A stretch of DNA of 64,000 bases from positions 1,984,001 to 2,048,000 of the forward strand of contig NZ_CP061800.1 of assembly GCF_017377395.1 (NCBI RefSeq), in the 5' to 3' direction. Below the pieces are notes generated by a model, which had not been told where the DNA came from, ran no database searches, and saw only the letters and a list, made by a program, of their open reading frames with translations. The position numbers and the translations under genes are program-made. The stretch comes from Desulfonema magnum. GTDB taxonomy: Bacteria > Desulfobacterota > Desulfobacteria > Desulfobacterales > 4be13. Positions 1 through 8,250 of this stretch are shown here, in pieces. Positions within the stretch are counted from its first letter, which is position 1; each line of letters begins with the position of its first letter.

Positions 1-342
1 GATGATCTTATTATCCTGGCCTCCGATATCAATGATGGTGATGGCTTTGGGAAAATAGGAGTAGCATCCCTTTCCATGACAACTGATTTCCGTTTTGGTT
101 TCCTGGGTGATAAAGGAGACATTTTTTCTGCCATATCCGGTTGATATCGCTCTGATAATATCCTTTTCCTCAGCCTTTGCCATTTCAAGAGATATTTTAA
201 GACAGGCTTTTGCCGTGGCAGAGAAATCTGTTCCGGACTTCTCCACCGCGTGACCAATCAAGTTTTTCTCAGCGTCGAGAATCGCCACTTTTGTTCTCGA
301 CGCTCCCACATCAATACCTGCAAAAATCGGTTGTGATGTCAT
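1..342 (-). CDS. CoA-enzyme activase, BadF/BadG/HgdC-type ATPase (3' partial)
   Basis: The 114 residues seen are the N-terminal part of an ASKHA-fold ATPase that activates radical 2-hydroxyacyl-CoA dehydratases or benzoyl-CoA reductases by ATP-driven electron transfer. The phosphate-1 motif is visible near the start (FAGIDVGASRTKVAILD), followed by ISTGYGR, then a cysteine in SCHGKGCYS near residue 93, and IDIGGQDNK near residue 105. These match the order in the HgdC family, in which two subunits share a [4Fe-4S] cluster. The start is the ATG at 340-342, with an AGGAA-type ribosome site just upstream. The rest of the gene lies beyond the left edge of the window. It points to anaerobic acyl-CoA chemistry, but the partner dehydratase is not visible. 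Confidence 0.85.
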   Translation of the reverse strand, partial: MTSQPIFAGIDVGASRTKVAILDAEKNLIGHAVEKSGTDFSATAKACLKISLEMAKAEEKDIIRAISTGYGRKNVSFITQETKTEISCHGKGCYSYFPKAITIIDIGGQDNKII

Positions 343-422
343 TCGTTGTTCCTGATAGTCTTATGCTGCAAAAAACTGAGTCTTTGCGGAAAACTCAGTT
401 CCTTGCAAAATTCGGTTTCTGA

Positions 423-1370
423 TTAGAATTTCGCTTCCAAAGCTTTCACATAAGCTCTGATCGCGGTGTTGCACGGGGTCTCAATGCCGGCCTGTTCCCC
501 ATATTCAATGATTTTTCCACTCAGATAATCAATCTCGGTTCTGCGTTTCATGGCAAAATCCGAGGCCATGGAAGGCTTGTGAGCGCCGCCGCCCATCATA
601 TATTCCATACAATAAGGATAATAATCCCATCCCAGAGATATCTCATTGCCTCTGGCGACTTTTATACATTCCTTGACCAGACCTCTGACAGCCTGAGAAA
701 CAAACGGGTCGGTGAGGGCTTCTCCCAGTGTCATGTCTGTCACCGCACATACGGGATTTGTAGACGCGTTCATGACAGATTTTCGCCAGACCATGGAAAC
801 AATTTGGTCTGTACGACTGGTGGCAAGGCCGCTTTTGGTAAATGCTTCTGCAATTGCCTCGGTGGCAGGTGCTGATTCCGGGTCGAGTTCCTGGATATAG
901 TGGGGGGGATGATGGAACGGTATGCGGACATGACCGGGATTCACAAGGCCGCATCCGTAATTCACGACTGCCCGCATCACAGGCTTTTTCCCCAGGATCT
1001 TGGCAATATCCAGTTCCGTGTCAATGCCGTTTTGCCAGCTCACCACATACATGCCCTCTTTGTAAAAGCTTTCAATGGCTGAGGCAATCAGCGGTGTTGC
1101 TGTTGCTTTTACTGTGATGATGATCACATCAGGAGGATTGGCTGCCAGATCATCCACATTGGTGCATGTGCGGGTGACAGCCTGTTGGAGATTTTCCGCA
1201 CCTTCGAGAATGATTCCGGGGGTTGTCGCGGGTTCGATCAGTTCGGGAATCACATCGCAAAGGGTCACATCATATCCGCCTTTTGCGAGGAAAGCTGCCA
1301 CAATGCAACCCACAGGGCCTGCACCTATCACCGCGAATGACTGGGGATTAAATCCTGTTTTTTCTTTCAT
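423..1370 (-). CDS. ketopantoate reductase-like dehydrogenase (ApbA/PanE family)
   Basis: This 315-aa protein has the PanE layout: an N-terminal NAD(P)-binding Rossmann fold with the dinucleotide motif GAGPVG at residues 17-22, and an all-helical C-terminal domain containing SVMNASTNPVCAVT, the equivalent of the conserved K-x-x-x-N-x-x-x-N-x-x region around residue 195-215. The family reduces 2-oxoacids such as 2-dehydropantoate with NADPH, but many paralogues act on other 2-ketoacids, so the substrate is not assigned. A strong ribosome site (GGAGGG) precedes the ATG. The gene lies 21 bp downstream of the ACT-domain gene on the same strand and upstream of the activase gene, so the three are probably co-transcribed. 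That context favours amino-acid-derived 2-oxo or 2-hydroxy acid metabolism over pantothenate synthesis. Confidence 0.85.
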   Translation of the reverse strand: MKEKTGFNPQSFAVIGAGPVGCIVAAFLAKGGYDVTLCDVIPELIEPATTPGIILEGAENLQQAVTRTCTNVDDLAANPPDVIIITVKATATPLIASAIESFYKEGMYVVSWQNGIDTELDIAKILGKKPVMRAVVNYGCGLVNPGHVRIPFHHPPHYIQELDPESAPATEAIAEAFTKSGLATSRTDQIVSMVWRKSVMNASTNPVCAVTDMTLGEALTDPFVSQAVRGLVKECIKVARGNEISLGWDYYPYCMEYMMGGGAHKPSMASDFAMKRRTEIDYLSGKIIEYGEQAGIETPCNTAIRAYVKALEAKF

Positions 1371-1391
1371 CTAAACACCCTCCCTTCCTAA

Positions 1392-1838
1392 TTAGCTTCC
1401 GTTTTCAAGAATTCCAAAGGCTTTGGCATCCAATATACTAATACCGCTGTTTTGTAAGATTTCAACTGCCTTGTCATTGTCGCTGAAACGAAAAATCATG
1501 ACAGCGTTTCCCCCTGAAAATCCTACAAAAGCATACGAATAAAGCACATTTACTTTGGCATCTGTAAGCGGCTTGAGTACTTTTGCGAGACATCCGGGCT
1601 TATCTTCGATTTCAACGGCAATCACATCATCCACACGGGCGGGCATCTGCTTTTCCATCATAATACGCCGGGCACCAGCCACATCTGAGACAAGAAGCCG
1701 TAGTTGTCCGAACAAACCAGTGTCAACCAGATTCAGGGCTCTGAGATTAATTCCCGCTTCACCAAGGGCCTGAGTCACTTCATATAAACGGCCCGGTGAA
1801 TTCTCAATGGATACGGAAATTTGTTTTAGCTTCTTCAT
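1392..1838 (-). CDS. tandem ACT-domain protein
   Basis: The protein has 148 aa and consists of two ACT domains, roughly residues 4-68 (QISVSIENSPGRLYEVTQAL) and 71-140 (VIAVEIEDKPGCLAKVLKPL). ACT domains bind amino acids and regulate enzymes. Stand-alone tandem ACT proteins are often encoded beside phenylacetate-CoA ligase or indolepyruvate oxidoreductase genes in anaerobes. No catalytic domain is present, so it is probably a ligand-sensing regulatory protein. The ATG is preceded by GGAGG at good spacing. It is the first gene of a minus-strand group leading into the PanE-like and activase genes, and a possible promoter lies about 250 bp upstream. Confidence 0.85.
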   Translation of the reverse strand: MKKLKQISVSIENSPGRLYEVTQALGEAGINLRALNLVDTGLFGQLRLLVSDVAGARRIMMEKQMPARVDDVIAVEIEDKPGCLAKVLKPLTDAKVNVLYSYAFVGFSGGNAVMIFRFSDNDKAVEILQNSGISILDAKAFGILENGS

Positions 1839-2652
1839 GAGAACCTCCGTTTTTTTCGTTGTGATTAATGTTTCTGTCTGAACTTTTTAAGAAAATGTTT
1901 TTGGGGATTACCTGGCTCAACAAAAGGTGAGTTACACTTCACTTCCCTCACCCTGCCATGATCAAAGTGCGTTACACGAATCTGCTCGCGCTTACCTGCT
2001 TCCGTTAACAGAGAAGGACTGAACGATGATATAACTATAATGTGACATATAGCCCGTATAGCATAAAGTTATAGTGTAGCTATGATGTAACTAAAAAAAA
2101 AAAGCTTGTCAATAATTTTTATGGGCGATTAAAGGTTTTGGTGAGTAAGGTTTTGTCCCCTGTCCCCGTGAGGCAACATTGTTGGCTTAATAACTAAGTA
2201 TTATTTTATCTCTTTTCGTCTTGTTCCGCGCTCCCCGGGTGGGATCGCGTACACCAACAGCTCAGTCGCCTGCTACCTGACCAAATCGATTTTGGTGTAT
2301 AAAATATCTGAAAAGGTTTGAAAACCTCGCAGCCCTTTATTTGTCACAGAACAGCCATATGAAATAAATTCAATCTCTAACCACCTGATTATAATTTCAA
2401 AAAAATTTGCAGAGCGAGTTTCATAACTGTTAGGTATCATTGAACATGAGAAGGAATTTCTGATTATAACGGAGTTAGGGGAGGCTCCGGGAAAACACAG
2501 AATACACGGAAATCCCCCTTCGGCAACCGCGACCGTTCGCTGAACCTGTCGAAGGATTATAACCCGGGCAGGCCGGGCTTGACGCTTGGGCTGGGACCAG
2601 TTCGCTCAACCTGTCGAAGCCGCCCCCCTTCGACAAACTCAGGGGACTGAAC
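1839..2652. other. gene-free stretch
   Basis: No convincing coding frame is seen. The region holds the candidate promoter near 2100, an AT-rich palindromic leader, and between about 2510 and 2650 fragments of the CCTGTCGAAG/CTTCGACAAACTC repeat type that also builds the tandem array near 46.5 kb. Confidence 0.6.
2085..2112 (-). promoter_or_regulatory. candidate sigma-70-type promoter for the ACT/PanE/activase group
   Basis: On the minus strand a TTGACA (2107-2112) is followed after 16 bp by TTACAT (2085-2090). The spacer contains an 11-base T run, which favours a bent promoter. The downstream leader holds imperfect palindromes with ACTATAA/TTATAGT arms (about 2030-2080) that could be an operator. 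The leader would be about 240 nt long, which lowers confidence. Confidence 0.4.
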
Positions 2653-2807
2653 TGGGGTGATGAAAATGTTTCCAAGGCTCTGAAAAAGCTGATCCCGTTT
2701 TTGTTCCCCTCACTTTTTAACTGCCTGATTTTTAAGTCATAAAAAATTTGCGGAATAAAAATGGGATCGCAATTGTCAGCCCGGTTTGTGACATTTTCAT
2801 CACCCCA
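2653..2807. mobile_element. 155-bp MITE, family A, copy 1
   Basis: The element is bounded by 17-bp perfect terminal inverted repeats (TGGGGTGATGAAAATGT at 2653-2669 and its complement at 2791-2807). Inside, a second pair of arms (GATCCC...TTCC) makes most of it fold on itself. It is flanked by an exact 9-bp duplication, GGACTGAAC, at 2644-2652 and 2808-2816. Two further copies of the same length lie at 2891-3045 and 13758-13912, each with its own 9-bp duplication. A minus-strand open frame crosses it but is just the element translated. Confidence 0.92.
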
Positions 2808-2861
2808 GGACTGAACCGGCCTCCCCAACATCCTTTATAATCAGGAAATAAGAAATGGCAA

Positions 2862-2879
2862 TTGGCATAAAAGTTGCTA
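2862..2879 (+). promoter_or_regulatory. sigma-54-type promoter sequence, orphan
   Basis: TTGGCATAAAAGTTGCTA has the GG-N10-GC spacing of a -24/-12 promoter. The same 18 bases, with about 17 similar bases upstream, recur at 23733-23750 before the YitT-type gene. No plus-strand gene follows here, and MITE copy 2 inserted 12 bp downstream, close to the expected start point. It is likely a relic promoter. Confidence 0.55.
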
Positions 2880-2890
2880 TAGGTGATGTC

Positions 2891-3045
2891 TGGGGTGATG
2901 AAAATGTTTCCAAGGCTCTGAAAAAGCTGATCCCGTTTTTGTTCCCCTCATTTTTTAACTGCCTGATTTTTAAGTCATAAAAAATTTGCGGAATAAAAAT
3001 GGGATCGCAATTGTCAGCCCGGTTTGTGACATTTTCATCACCCCA
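2891..3045. mobile_element. 155-bp MITE, family A, copy 2
   Basis: The length and 17-bp terminal inverted repeats are identical to copy 1, only about 80 bp away. The flanking 9-bp duplication is GGTGATGTC (2882-2890 and 3046-3054), different from copy 1. This shows independent insertion and not a block duplication. Confidence 0.92.
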
Positions 3046-3105
3046 GGTGATGTCTGGATCGTCTGAAAAAATTGTCTCGAGTGCCGTATCATTTTCAAAT
3101 GATTA

Positions 3106-3795
3106 TCAGATACCGTGTTCAAACCATTTTTTTAATGATTCCAGTATGCTTTCAAATTTTTCCGTATTACTCATAAACGGCTCCCTTGACACTTCGATCT
3201 GAAACCATGGAATTTTTTCTGAGTGGTGCCGTATGATATAGCCCCCTTTAAAAGGCGTGTTAATCTCTGCCTTTGCCCCAAGTTCTTTTTCAATTATGTG
3301 AGCCAGGGAAATCAGCCACGAGTCCGGGCATGTGCCGTGTCCGTTACTGAGACATACTGAAGGACGAATTTTTCCCGGATCCGGACTACCGGGCGGTCCC
3401 GAAGCGGCCATGGTATGACAGTCAATACCAACCATTACGCTCCCTGTATATTTATCAAGGCGTTGATGATATGGGCGATGATATCGTTCCAGCAACTGCT
3501 CCGCCAGCCTGTCCGAAAGCGGCTCCCGGTATATGGGAACATCCCAGCATGTGTGCGTTTTGACGACCCCGTCCTTTCTGCGGTCATCCTCGGCCCGGTT
3601 CATATCAATAACGGCCCGGGCGATCTCGGTGGTAACCAGCGCGTCAACCTGCTCTTTCATGGGAAGGTAAATCTCCGCGGCCCCTTCGTCTCCGTCTCTG
3701 ATAATGTCATCCTGGCTCAGAATGATTATGTCTGCTACTTCCGGAGGTACGTTCAGACCGGCATGAGGAACGCTCAGAAGAAACGGGAGTCTCAT
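3106..3795 (-). CDS. N-formylglutamate amidohydrolase family protein
   Basis: This 229-aa protein matches the FGase fold: N-terminal LLSVPHAG, then RDGDEGAAEIY, AVIDMNRAEDDRR, a central GIDCHTMAASGP around residue 124, and a C-terminal FKGGYIIRHH and IEVSRE. The family is related to zinc carboxypeptidase-like deacylases and releases glutamate from N-formylglutamate in histidine breakdown. No other hut genes are present here. The ATG overlaps the stop of the upstream gamma-glutamyltransferase gene by 4 bp, so the two are translationally coupled. That association suggests release of an N-acyl or gamma-linked glutamyl compound and not histidine catabolism. Confidence 0.85.
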   Translation of the reverse strand: MRLPFLLSVPHAGLNVPPEVADIIILSQDDIIRDGDEGAAEIYLPMKEQVDALVTTEIARAVIDMNRAEDDRRKDGVVKTHTCWDVPIYREPLSDRLAEQLLERYHRPYHQRLDKYTGSVMVGIDCHTMAASGPPGSPDPGKIRPSVCLSNGHGTCPDSWLISLAHIIEKELGAKAEINTPFKGGYIIRHHSEKIPWFQIEVSREPFMSNTEKFESILESLKKWFEHGI

Positions 3796-5405
3796 GTTGC
3801 GGGTCCTCCCGCGGCTCCGTCTCTTCGGGGATCAGCCACACCGATAAACGAGTCTTCCTCCCTGAGCACCATCTGAACACACCCGAGATAAAAAGACAAA
3901 GGCTCACGGATATCTATGGTAAACCCGTGTTTTTTAAGAAGCGGGGGGATGTCGTCACGGAAATAAGCGGCCTCAAGAGAAACCTTGCCGTCAAACGAGC
4001 AATGTATCCGCGGCGCAGCCACCGCATCAAAGGGAGACTGTTTTGCCAGCCGTACCACCACCTGGACAATAGTGGAAACGATTCGTTCGCTGCCCGGTGA
4101 CCCGATTGCCAGCCATGGCTTCTTTTTTCGGAATATGATCGTCGGTGCCACGCTTGCCCAGGGAACAGCATTGGGCCTGAGATAATACGGATGTGAAATA
4201 TCTTCGTATTCAAAAGCACTCATATAATTATTGTACAGGAAACCGAGTTCAGGACACAGCACTTTTGCACCGTAAACACGCTCAACAGACTGGGTGAGAG
4301 AAACAACGTTGCCAGCCTTGTCCATGACAGAGAGGTGCGTTGTCTCACCGCCTGCCTCTGTCCTTTTACGGATCTGTTCAGCCACCAGCCTGGCATAATC
4401 ATTGTTGAGCATCCTGCGATCCTGAACCTGGGGATAAAAATTAGGGTCAAAGGGACGGTCCCGCCGATCCAACTGCGCTCTTCGCATGATCTCGGCGAAA
4501 AGAAGCGCTCCCCGCGGGGTATCAAGATTTCTTTTTTCTTTTGGGAATTTACGTAAAATATTGAACATCTCGATCAGGGACTGGCCAGCACCTGGCGGCG
4601 GCATTGTGAAAACTTCCAGGGATCTGAAATGGCATGAAAGCGGCTCGCGCTCAATGGGATAAGGTATTTTTGCCAGATCATCCCTTTGGATCAGCCCGTG
4701 ATTCTTTTCCATATCCCGATGGATGATATCAGCGATTTCTCCGAGGTAAAAATCTTCAATACCCTTATCAGCAAGGTGTTGTAAGGTTCTGGCGAGTACA
4801 GGCTGCTGAAAGACACTGCCCACCGGAAAGGGCCGTTCGCCGTTTTTCAGAAAAAAAGCCCCGCCGCTCCGCTTTTTAAGGGCTTTGCGCTCCCGGCGCT
4901 GAAGCCTTTGCTGAAGTTTGGTAATCTGATATCCCTCCTCTGCCAAGGCAATCACCGGCTCTAATATCTGAGCAAGCGTTAATGTGCCAAAGCGTTCCAA
5001 AGCATATCCCAATGTTGCCGGTGTGCTCGGTACGGTGGAGGCAGTATGCCCGAACAGCCGCGGCTTTTTCTCCGCATAGAGTTCTTTTAATGCTCTGTTG
5101 GGAGCGCGTGAAGAACCGTCAAACGCCACGCTTCTTCCTTCGCTCTCAACATGAATGAGCATCATGGTCTGGCCCCCCAGTCCCGAAGCCTGAGGCTCGC
5201 AGACTCCCAGGGCAAATGCGGCAGCAACCGCTGCATCAATGGCGTTTCCGCCCTGTTGCAAAATTTGGGCACCGATTTCTGTTGCCCGAAAATGGGCAGT
5301 TGCAATCATCCCGTCTGCTGATGCGGCAATCCGCTGAGGTTCCGGCACCACAGATGGCTCCGGCTCAATAAAATCAGTATCAGTATAAACTTTTTTTCTT
5401 GTCAT
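3792..5405 (-). CDS. ggt: gamma-glutamyltransferase family protein
   Basis: The protein has 537 aa, near the usual length for the family. The autoprocessing threonine is expected at the first Thr of TTHLSVMD (about residue 355), where the precursor would be cut into large and small subunits. Other conserved blocks are GGNAIDAAVAAAFALGVCEPQASGLGG near residues 52-75, GSSRAP, PPPGAGQSL and GSPGSERI. No signal peptide is evident (it begins MTRKKVYTD), so it is probably cytoplasmic, unlike the periplasmic GGT of enterobacteria. The family hydrolyses or transfers gamma-glutamyl groups from glutathione-like compounds. It is coupled to the downstream FGase-like gene, and the ATP-grasp fusion gene lies about 190 bp upstream on the same strand. 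Confidence 0.9.
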   Translation of the reverse strand: MTRKKVYTDTDFIEPEPSVVPEPQRIAASADGMIATAHFRATEIGAQILQQGGNAIDAAVAAAFALGVCEPQASGLGGQTMMLIHVESEGRSVAFDGSSRAPNRALKELYAEKKPRLFGHTASTVPSTPATLGYALERFGTLTLAQILEPVIALAEEGYQITKLQQRLQRRERKALKKRSGGAFFLKNGERPFPVGSVFQQPVLARTLQHLADKGIEDFYLGEIADIIHRDMEKNHGLIQRDDLAKIPYPIEREPLSCHFRSLEVFTMPPPGAGQSLIEMFNILRKFPKEKRNLDTPRGALLFAEIMRRAQLDRRDRPFDPNFYPQVQDRRMLNNDYARLVAEQIRKRTEAGGETTHLSVMDKAGNVVSLTQSVERVYGAKVLCPELGFLYNNYMSAFEYEDISHPYYLRPNAVPWASVAPTIIFRKKKPWLAIGSPGSERIVSTIVQVVVRLAKQSPFDAVAAPRIHCSFDGKVSLEAAYFRDDIPPLLKKHGFTIDIREPLSFYLGCVQMVLREEDSFIGVADPRRDGAAGGPAT

Positions 5406-5418
5406 AATTTTAGATGAA

Positions 5419-5509
5419 ACTCGATGATCAAGTTTTCTGACCTGATTCGAACAAAAAGCTTGTCATTCCTGCTTTCGCAGGAATGACAGAAAAAAAATGA
5501 CTATCGAGT
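5419..5509. repeat. interspersed palindromic element, family E, copy 1
   Basis: The ends are of the ACTCGATGATCAAG type, around a central hairpin (GTCATTCCTGC/GCAGGAATGAC). Related copies lie at 41468-41596 and 61150-61229. The right end here is degenerate (ACTATCGAGT). It occupies the gap between the ATP-grasp fusion gene and ggt. Confidence 0.65.
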
Positions 5510-5592
5510 GAAAGTAATTTGTGATTTCAGATAGTTATCAGAATACTTTTAAAAAATTACGACTGACAACTGACAACTTGCGACTGACGAGA

Positions 5593-7758
5593 TTACTGAT
5601 TCTCCAATTCCTCCGCCAGAAACTCTGTGAGAAGAAGCGTCCGCTGAATCAGACTGATGCGGCTTATTGCTTCCTGCGGTGTGTAACGATCCCTTGCCAC
5701 AGGGCCAAGCCCGCAAATAACAGGCACCTTAACCGGAATCAGACCCGCGGCCGAGGGCACAACCGATGATTCCACGGTCAAAGGAATATCCCATTTTCGG
5801 GCCACTTTGTCCAATGTTTTTGCCAACTGGTCGTTTCCTTTTGTTTTCTTCATGGGCGGGCGCTCTGAGATTTTTTTGAGAGACCATCGGACTCCTTTAT
5901 GGGCAAGGACAGCATGAACATTTTCTTCGCAGAGATCGGCAAGTTTCGGGTCCAGATAGCTGATCACAAATGTAACTGCCACGCGATGTGCCGGAGAGGA
6001 CAGAAAGGATTCTGTTTTCATGTCCACCACTGCCAGTGCCAGGCGGTCTTTGCGTGAGGAAAGGCTGATCATCTTCTCCAGCTTGTCAATACACCAACTG
6101 ACTGCATCGGGTGTTTTTTGCCGAACACCGATTCTCTGAGGCGATCCCTCAACAATCAGATGATATTTCCGCCGGCCTCTTCGCTGAGTTCGTATGTTGG
6201 ACGGAGGACTTCCAGGCCGAAGCACCAGTACGCGTTTTGCTCCTGATGCGGCAGACCGGATAAGATTAGCACTGTAACAGCAGTCATGCCCCTCGTCAAA
6301 ATAGTAAAGCACACCAAGGGGCAGTTTGGCCAGACGACGAATATGGCGCAATGCGCGTAATGCGAACAGCATCATGACCAGGGGAGACCGGGACATGGCG
6401 ATCCCTTCGCCATAGAGCCACTCGGGGTCGCGCCGAAAAGACTGGATGTGAATATTCTGATCAAATGGCACATCCAGATGCCCCACAATGAGTGTTCCTC
6501 CGTCCATTCCGGCACGCGTCTCCCAGGCACACACCGAGCGCGTGTCGGTGAGTCGGTTTATTGGCCTCATTTTTAACTCTTGCAGTGCTGAATCCAGTTT
6601 TTTAATTACCATGGCATTGCCTACCGGATCAGATGTGCGGCTGGATAATGCGCACCATTCTTTGATCTGCTTTTCAATCAGGTCTCTTCGCTGGGTGATG
6701 TATTGAAACACCTTTTGTTCGGCATTGTTCTCTCCCTGCCTGATTTCCGGAGGCGTGGGCGTGCCAAAGTATCGGGCACTGGCCTCCTCAGCCAGCCGAT
6801 TGATAAGGGCCGGAAAATCAAGTCCCGCGTTCTTTGCCGCGATAGTATAAGACCCGTGTTCTCCGAGACTGGGAAGGCTGTTGATCTCAAGGATATGGAG
6901 ATTGCCGTCCCTGTCAAGGCGCATGTCCACCCGCGCACAATCGTTGCAACCCAGGGCGGTAAAAGCACCGATAGCGATCTCCCGGGCTTTTTGCGTCAGT
7001 TCCTCGCCAATGGGAGCCGGACATATCCAGTCAATCTCACGGCCCGAGTTTCCCTTCTTATCCTCAATGGTATAGATGTTCGGCCCCTCTCCTCTGATCA
7101 CGATCTCACATGGCGACAGGGCCTCCGGAGGATTGTTTCCGATAATCCCCACGTTAATTTCCCGGCCCTCGATGTACTGCTCCACGAGCGCCCCCTGTTG
7201 AAACAGATCAAAAATCGCCTGTACGGCATCCATAAGCTCTTCCTGATTATAGACAACGCGTATGCCCATGGAAACCGCTTCATTTCTGGGTTTTACAATA
7301 AGCGGATATGGAAGCCCGGGATATTTCAGCTCCGGCGGATTGATCACGGCAAAACTCGGGGTTGGCAGGTTGTTCTGAACAAAAATCATTTTTGCCACCA
7401 CCTTGTCCAGCGCGAGCGAATGTGCGAGGGGGCCTGATCCCACATAGGGAATGCCGATCATCTCCAGGATCCCCGGCACATGGGTATAACGGGCCTGCCC
7501 CTGAATCCCGTAAGACAGATTAAATGCCATGCCCGGACGTTCACCTTTCAGAACCCGGGGCATGAACTTTTCAAGGTTTTCAATGAGGTCTTTGTCGCCC
7601 TCAAAGGCTTTCACCTGATGCCCATATTTTTTGAGGCCGTTAACGATTCTTCTGATGGACTTTTTACCATATTTTTCCCTGTTGGGAAGGCCAAACAGGT
7701 TAATGACGCTCTGGCTCTCACGGTTGTAAATGACTGCTACTTTCATGATATCTTTCAT
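5593..7758 (-). CDS. ATP-grasp (D-Ala-D-Ala ligase-like) / M20 peptidase-like fusion
   Basis: This 721-aa protein has two parts. Residues about 1-345 are an ATP-grasp ligase of the D-Ala-D-Ala ligase type: FNLSYGIQG, IPYVGSGPLA, LDKVVAK, PLIVKPRNEAVSMGI, VEQYIEGREINVGIIG and ARVDMRLDRDGNLHILEINSLP with the metal-binding acidic residues. Residues about 370-715 resemble an M20 metallopeptidase: LIVGHLDVPF retains the first His-x-Asp, but the usual GxxDMKGG is GIAMSRSP, the DEE motif reads DEGHD, and the C-terminal zinc His is not obvious. The second half may therefore be inactive or altered. An amide-forming ligase fused to a hydrolase-like domain, beside GGT and an FGase-like deacylase, suggests synthesis and turnover of a small peptide or amide. 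The start MKDIM could instead be the internal MKVAV. Confidence 0.8.
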   Translation of the reverse strand: MKDIMKVAVIYNRESQSVINLFGLPNREKYGKKSIRRIVNGLKKYGHQVKAFEGDKDLIENLEKFMPRVLKGERPGMAFNLSYGIQGQARYTHVPGILEMIGIPYVGSGPLAHSLALDKVVAKMIFVQNNLPTPSFAVINPPELKYPGLPYPLIVKPRNEAVSMGIRVVYNQEELMDAVQAIFDLFQQGALVEQYIEGREINVGIIGNNPPEALSPCEIVIRGEGPNIYTIEDKKGNSGREIDWICPAPIGEELTQKAREIAIGAFTALGCNDCARVDMRLDRDGNLHILEINSLPSLGEHGSYTIAAKNAGLDFPALINRLAEEASARYFGTPTPPEIRQGENNAEQKVFQYITQRRDLIEKQIKEWCALSSRTSDPVGNAMVIKKLDSALQELKMRPINRLTDTRSVCAWETRAGMDGGTLIVGHLDVPFDQNIHIQSFRRDPEWLYGEGIAMSRSPLVMMLFALRALRHIRRLAKLPLGVLYYFDEGHDCCYSANLIRSAASGAKRVLVLRPGSPPSNIRTQRRGRRKYHLIVEGSPQRIGVRQKTPDAVSWCIDKLEKMISLSSRKDRLALAVVDMKTESFLSSPAHRVAVTFVISYLDPKLADLCEENVHAVLAHKGVRWSLKKISERPPMKKTKGNDQLAKTLDKVARKWDIPLTVESSVVPSAAGLIPVKVPVICGLGPVARDRYTPQEAISRISLIQRTLLLTEFLAEELENQ

Positions 7759-7884
7759 CTCATCATATTATTTCGGTTTCTTAGCATAAGTGCCGGTTGA
7801 ATGCAAGGGAGTCTTTGCAATGCAGTGATTTTGAAATATAAATATTGAGGCGGTAACATCTGTGACAGAACAATTTAATATTAT

Positions 7885-8000
7885 CAGCAGATGAAAACTC
7901 CCCCTTTGAAGAGGAGGCCGGGGGTGATGTCCTCTCAAGCACTCACATCTCCCAGGCCCCTTTCAAAAAAAAGGGGGGGCTGATACTTTCCATCTACTGG
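7885..8000. mobile_element. MITE-like element, family C, copy 1
   Basis: The termini are CAGCAGATGAAAACT at the left and the complement of CAGTAGATGGAAAGT at the right, about 116 bp apart. ATTAT lies directly outside both ends (7880-7884 and 8001-8005), a likely 5-bp target duplication if one terminal base is counted as element. Related elements lie at 15276-15431 and 23831-23942. Confidence 0.6.
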
Positions 8001-8123
8001 ATTATATAAATAGACCGCAACGCAATTATATGCAAAAATCATTCCAGAACAAAACTGCCGGCAAGCATTTATTAAGCTCGTCCTCCCTTTTCGCGAGGTG
8101 GGGCCGGAGATTTTCGTAAGCTT

Positions 8124-8217
8124 ATAACCGTTCCCTGGAATGATATTCACAGAAGAAATAAAAAAACGGTACTCAGAGTTCCTGTTTTCTGATCAAAACA
8201 GAACTCGGAATTCTCAT
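8124..8217. repeat. 94-bp dispersed repeat, copy 1
   Basis: It begins ATAACCGTTCC and ends GAATTCTCAT, and is about 90% identical to 23446-23539 on the same strand. Part of its interior is self-complementary (GAGTTCC...GAACTC). No coding sense is seen. Confidence 0.75.
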
Positions 8218-8250
8218 GCTTGCGGCGATTTCGGTTGGCGAAGCGAATCC

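Larger units (their letters stand above)
7759..8250. other. gene-free stretch with small repeats
   Basis: No convincing gene. It holds a family C element (7885-8000) and a 94-bp repeat (8124-8217) also found at 23446-23539. After that comes a short stretch (8216-8241) nearly identical to codons inside the YitT-type gene at about 24343-24368. Confidence 0.55.

Noticed and set aside
2475-2831. 118-aa minus-strand ORF
   Set aside because: It is mostly the family A MITE translated; the same peptide appears in the unrelated ORF at 13667-14134 because that also crosses a MITE copy.
7935-8150. 71-aa ORF
   Set aside because: No ribosome site, crosses a family C element and a dispersed repeat, and shows no protein-like pattern.
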